Shown here: positions 63,891-64,000 of the stretch, in pieces
Position numbering within the stretch: position 1 is the first letter of the stretch
Layout: each line of letters starts with the position of its first letter
NCBI RefSeq assembly: GCF_030540765.1
Contig: NZ_JAUOEL010000002.1
Location: forward strand, 434,001-498,000
Direction: 5' to 3'
Source of the DNA: Flavivirga jejuensis
Lineage (GTDB): Bacteria > Bacteroidota > Bacteroidia > Flavobacteriales > Flavobacteriaceae
DNA length: 64,000 nt
Program-made: the position numbers and the translations under genes
Notes under the pieces: generated by a model
What the model saw: the letters and a program-made list of their open reading frames with translations, nothing else
The model's database searches: none
Told to the model about the DNA's origin: nothing

Positions 63891-64000
63891 CTAATTTACA
63901 GAAATAAGACTAATATCAAAAATAAGAACAGCTCCCCCAGGAATACCTCTTATGCCATCATTACCATAACCCAAGTGAGACGGTACTAAAAGCTTACCAC
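63891..64000 (-). CDS. FKBP-type peptidyl-prolyl isomerase, C-terminus (partial)
   Basis: Cut by the window edge. The minus-strand frame reads GKLLVPSHLGYG then NDGIRGIPGGAVLIFD and ISLISVN to a TAG stop at 63891-63893. LGYG and the PGGAVLIFDI strand are the canonical end of FKBP domains. Only about 36 residues are visible, so length and signal peptide are unknown; in this lineage such proteins are usually exported folding helpers. Confidence 0.85.
   Translation of the reverse strand, partial: GKLLVPSHLGYGNDGIRGIPGGAVLIFDISLISVN

Noticed and set aside
1-64000. Defence, toxin-antitoxin or secondary-metabolite island
   Set aside because: No recognisable modules of these kinds; accessory genes are isolated and lineage typical.

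Overview
This window looks like chromosomal DNA from a marine-type member of the Flavobacteriaceae (Bacteroidota). The evidence is strongly AT-rich DNA, few Shine-Dalgarno-like sites, exact TAnnTTTG promoter boxes, type IX secretion (T9SS) sorting domains, SusC/FecA-like carboxypeptidase-regulatory TonB receptors, lineage families (DUF6452/DUF6048 beside rlmD, DUF4294, CCC-motif membrane protein), and a zapA / 6S-like RNA / rny arrangement. I see no prophage, CRISPR array, transposase, restriction system or recognised defence island, and no tRNA or rRNA gene. Most of the window is housekeeping and lineage-typical accessory genes separated by decayed repeats.

Layout. 1-7.6 kb: NlpC/P60 hydrolase, TPR protein and gyrA, then clpC. 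7.7-10.8 kb: an ECF sigma factor / anti-sigma pair followed by two repetitive beta-helix-like exported proteins. 10.8-18 kb: UMF1 transporter, M48 lipoprotein protease, secreted MsrB, DinB-like protein, a 0.65 kb tandem-repeat array, type II NADH dehydrogenase and lipoamide dehydrogenase. 18-21.8 kb: outer-membrane barrels, a decayed barrel pseudogene, aroQ and xerD. 21.8-25 kb: a palindrome-rich gene-free stretch with a heptamer microsatellite, then rny, a 6S-like RNA, zapA and a coiled-coil gene, all on the minus strand. 25-38.3 kb: M23 peptidase and TonB receptor, cysteine desulfurase, an Asp-rich lipoprotein, Smr protein, a T9SS cargo protein, a cassette of very small membrane proteins (one broken), ornithine aminotransferase and a second ECF sigma module. 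38.4-45.3 kb: rlmD and lineage-specific neighbours, two methyltransferases, ZIP transporter, DUF4268 and GNAT. 45.5-49.5 kb: a DUF1800-DUF1501-T9SS operon. 50-59.2 kb: TrhA/hemolysin III, DUF4294, M42 peptidase, class V aminotransferase, NUDIX, PrsW, and a three-gene biotin-dependent acyl-CoA carboxylase. 59.5-64 kb: amidohydrolase, GNAT, a RecA1-only helicase-like protein, NTF2-like and YceI proteins, a Crp/Fnr regulator and the C-terminus of an FKBP isomerase cut by the window edge.

Functional groups. The two ECF modules each pair a sigma gene with an overlapping membrane-protein gene. The first continues into likely envelope targets. The zap/6S/rny block links division, RNA-polymerase regulation and RNA decay behind one good minus-strand promoter. 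The BCCP, biotin carboxylase and carboxyltransferase genes form one enzyme. The DUF1501 (Tat), DUF1800 (Sec) and discoidin-like T9SS genes look like a co-expressed exported set of unknown function.

The most unusual content is not a clear new system. It consists of the small-membrane-protein cassette with its internally deleted DUF2752 gene, the DUF1800/DUF1501 operon, the repeat-rich ECF operon, a solitary RecA1 helicase fragment, and several intergenic repeat families (a ~160-175 bp tandem array, a related ~173 bp array, a two-copy ~150 bp element, and three hairpins sharing the GTCTAAAAAGT arm).
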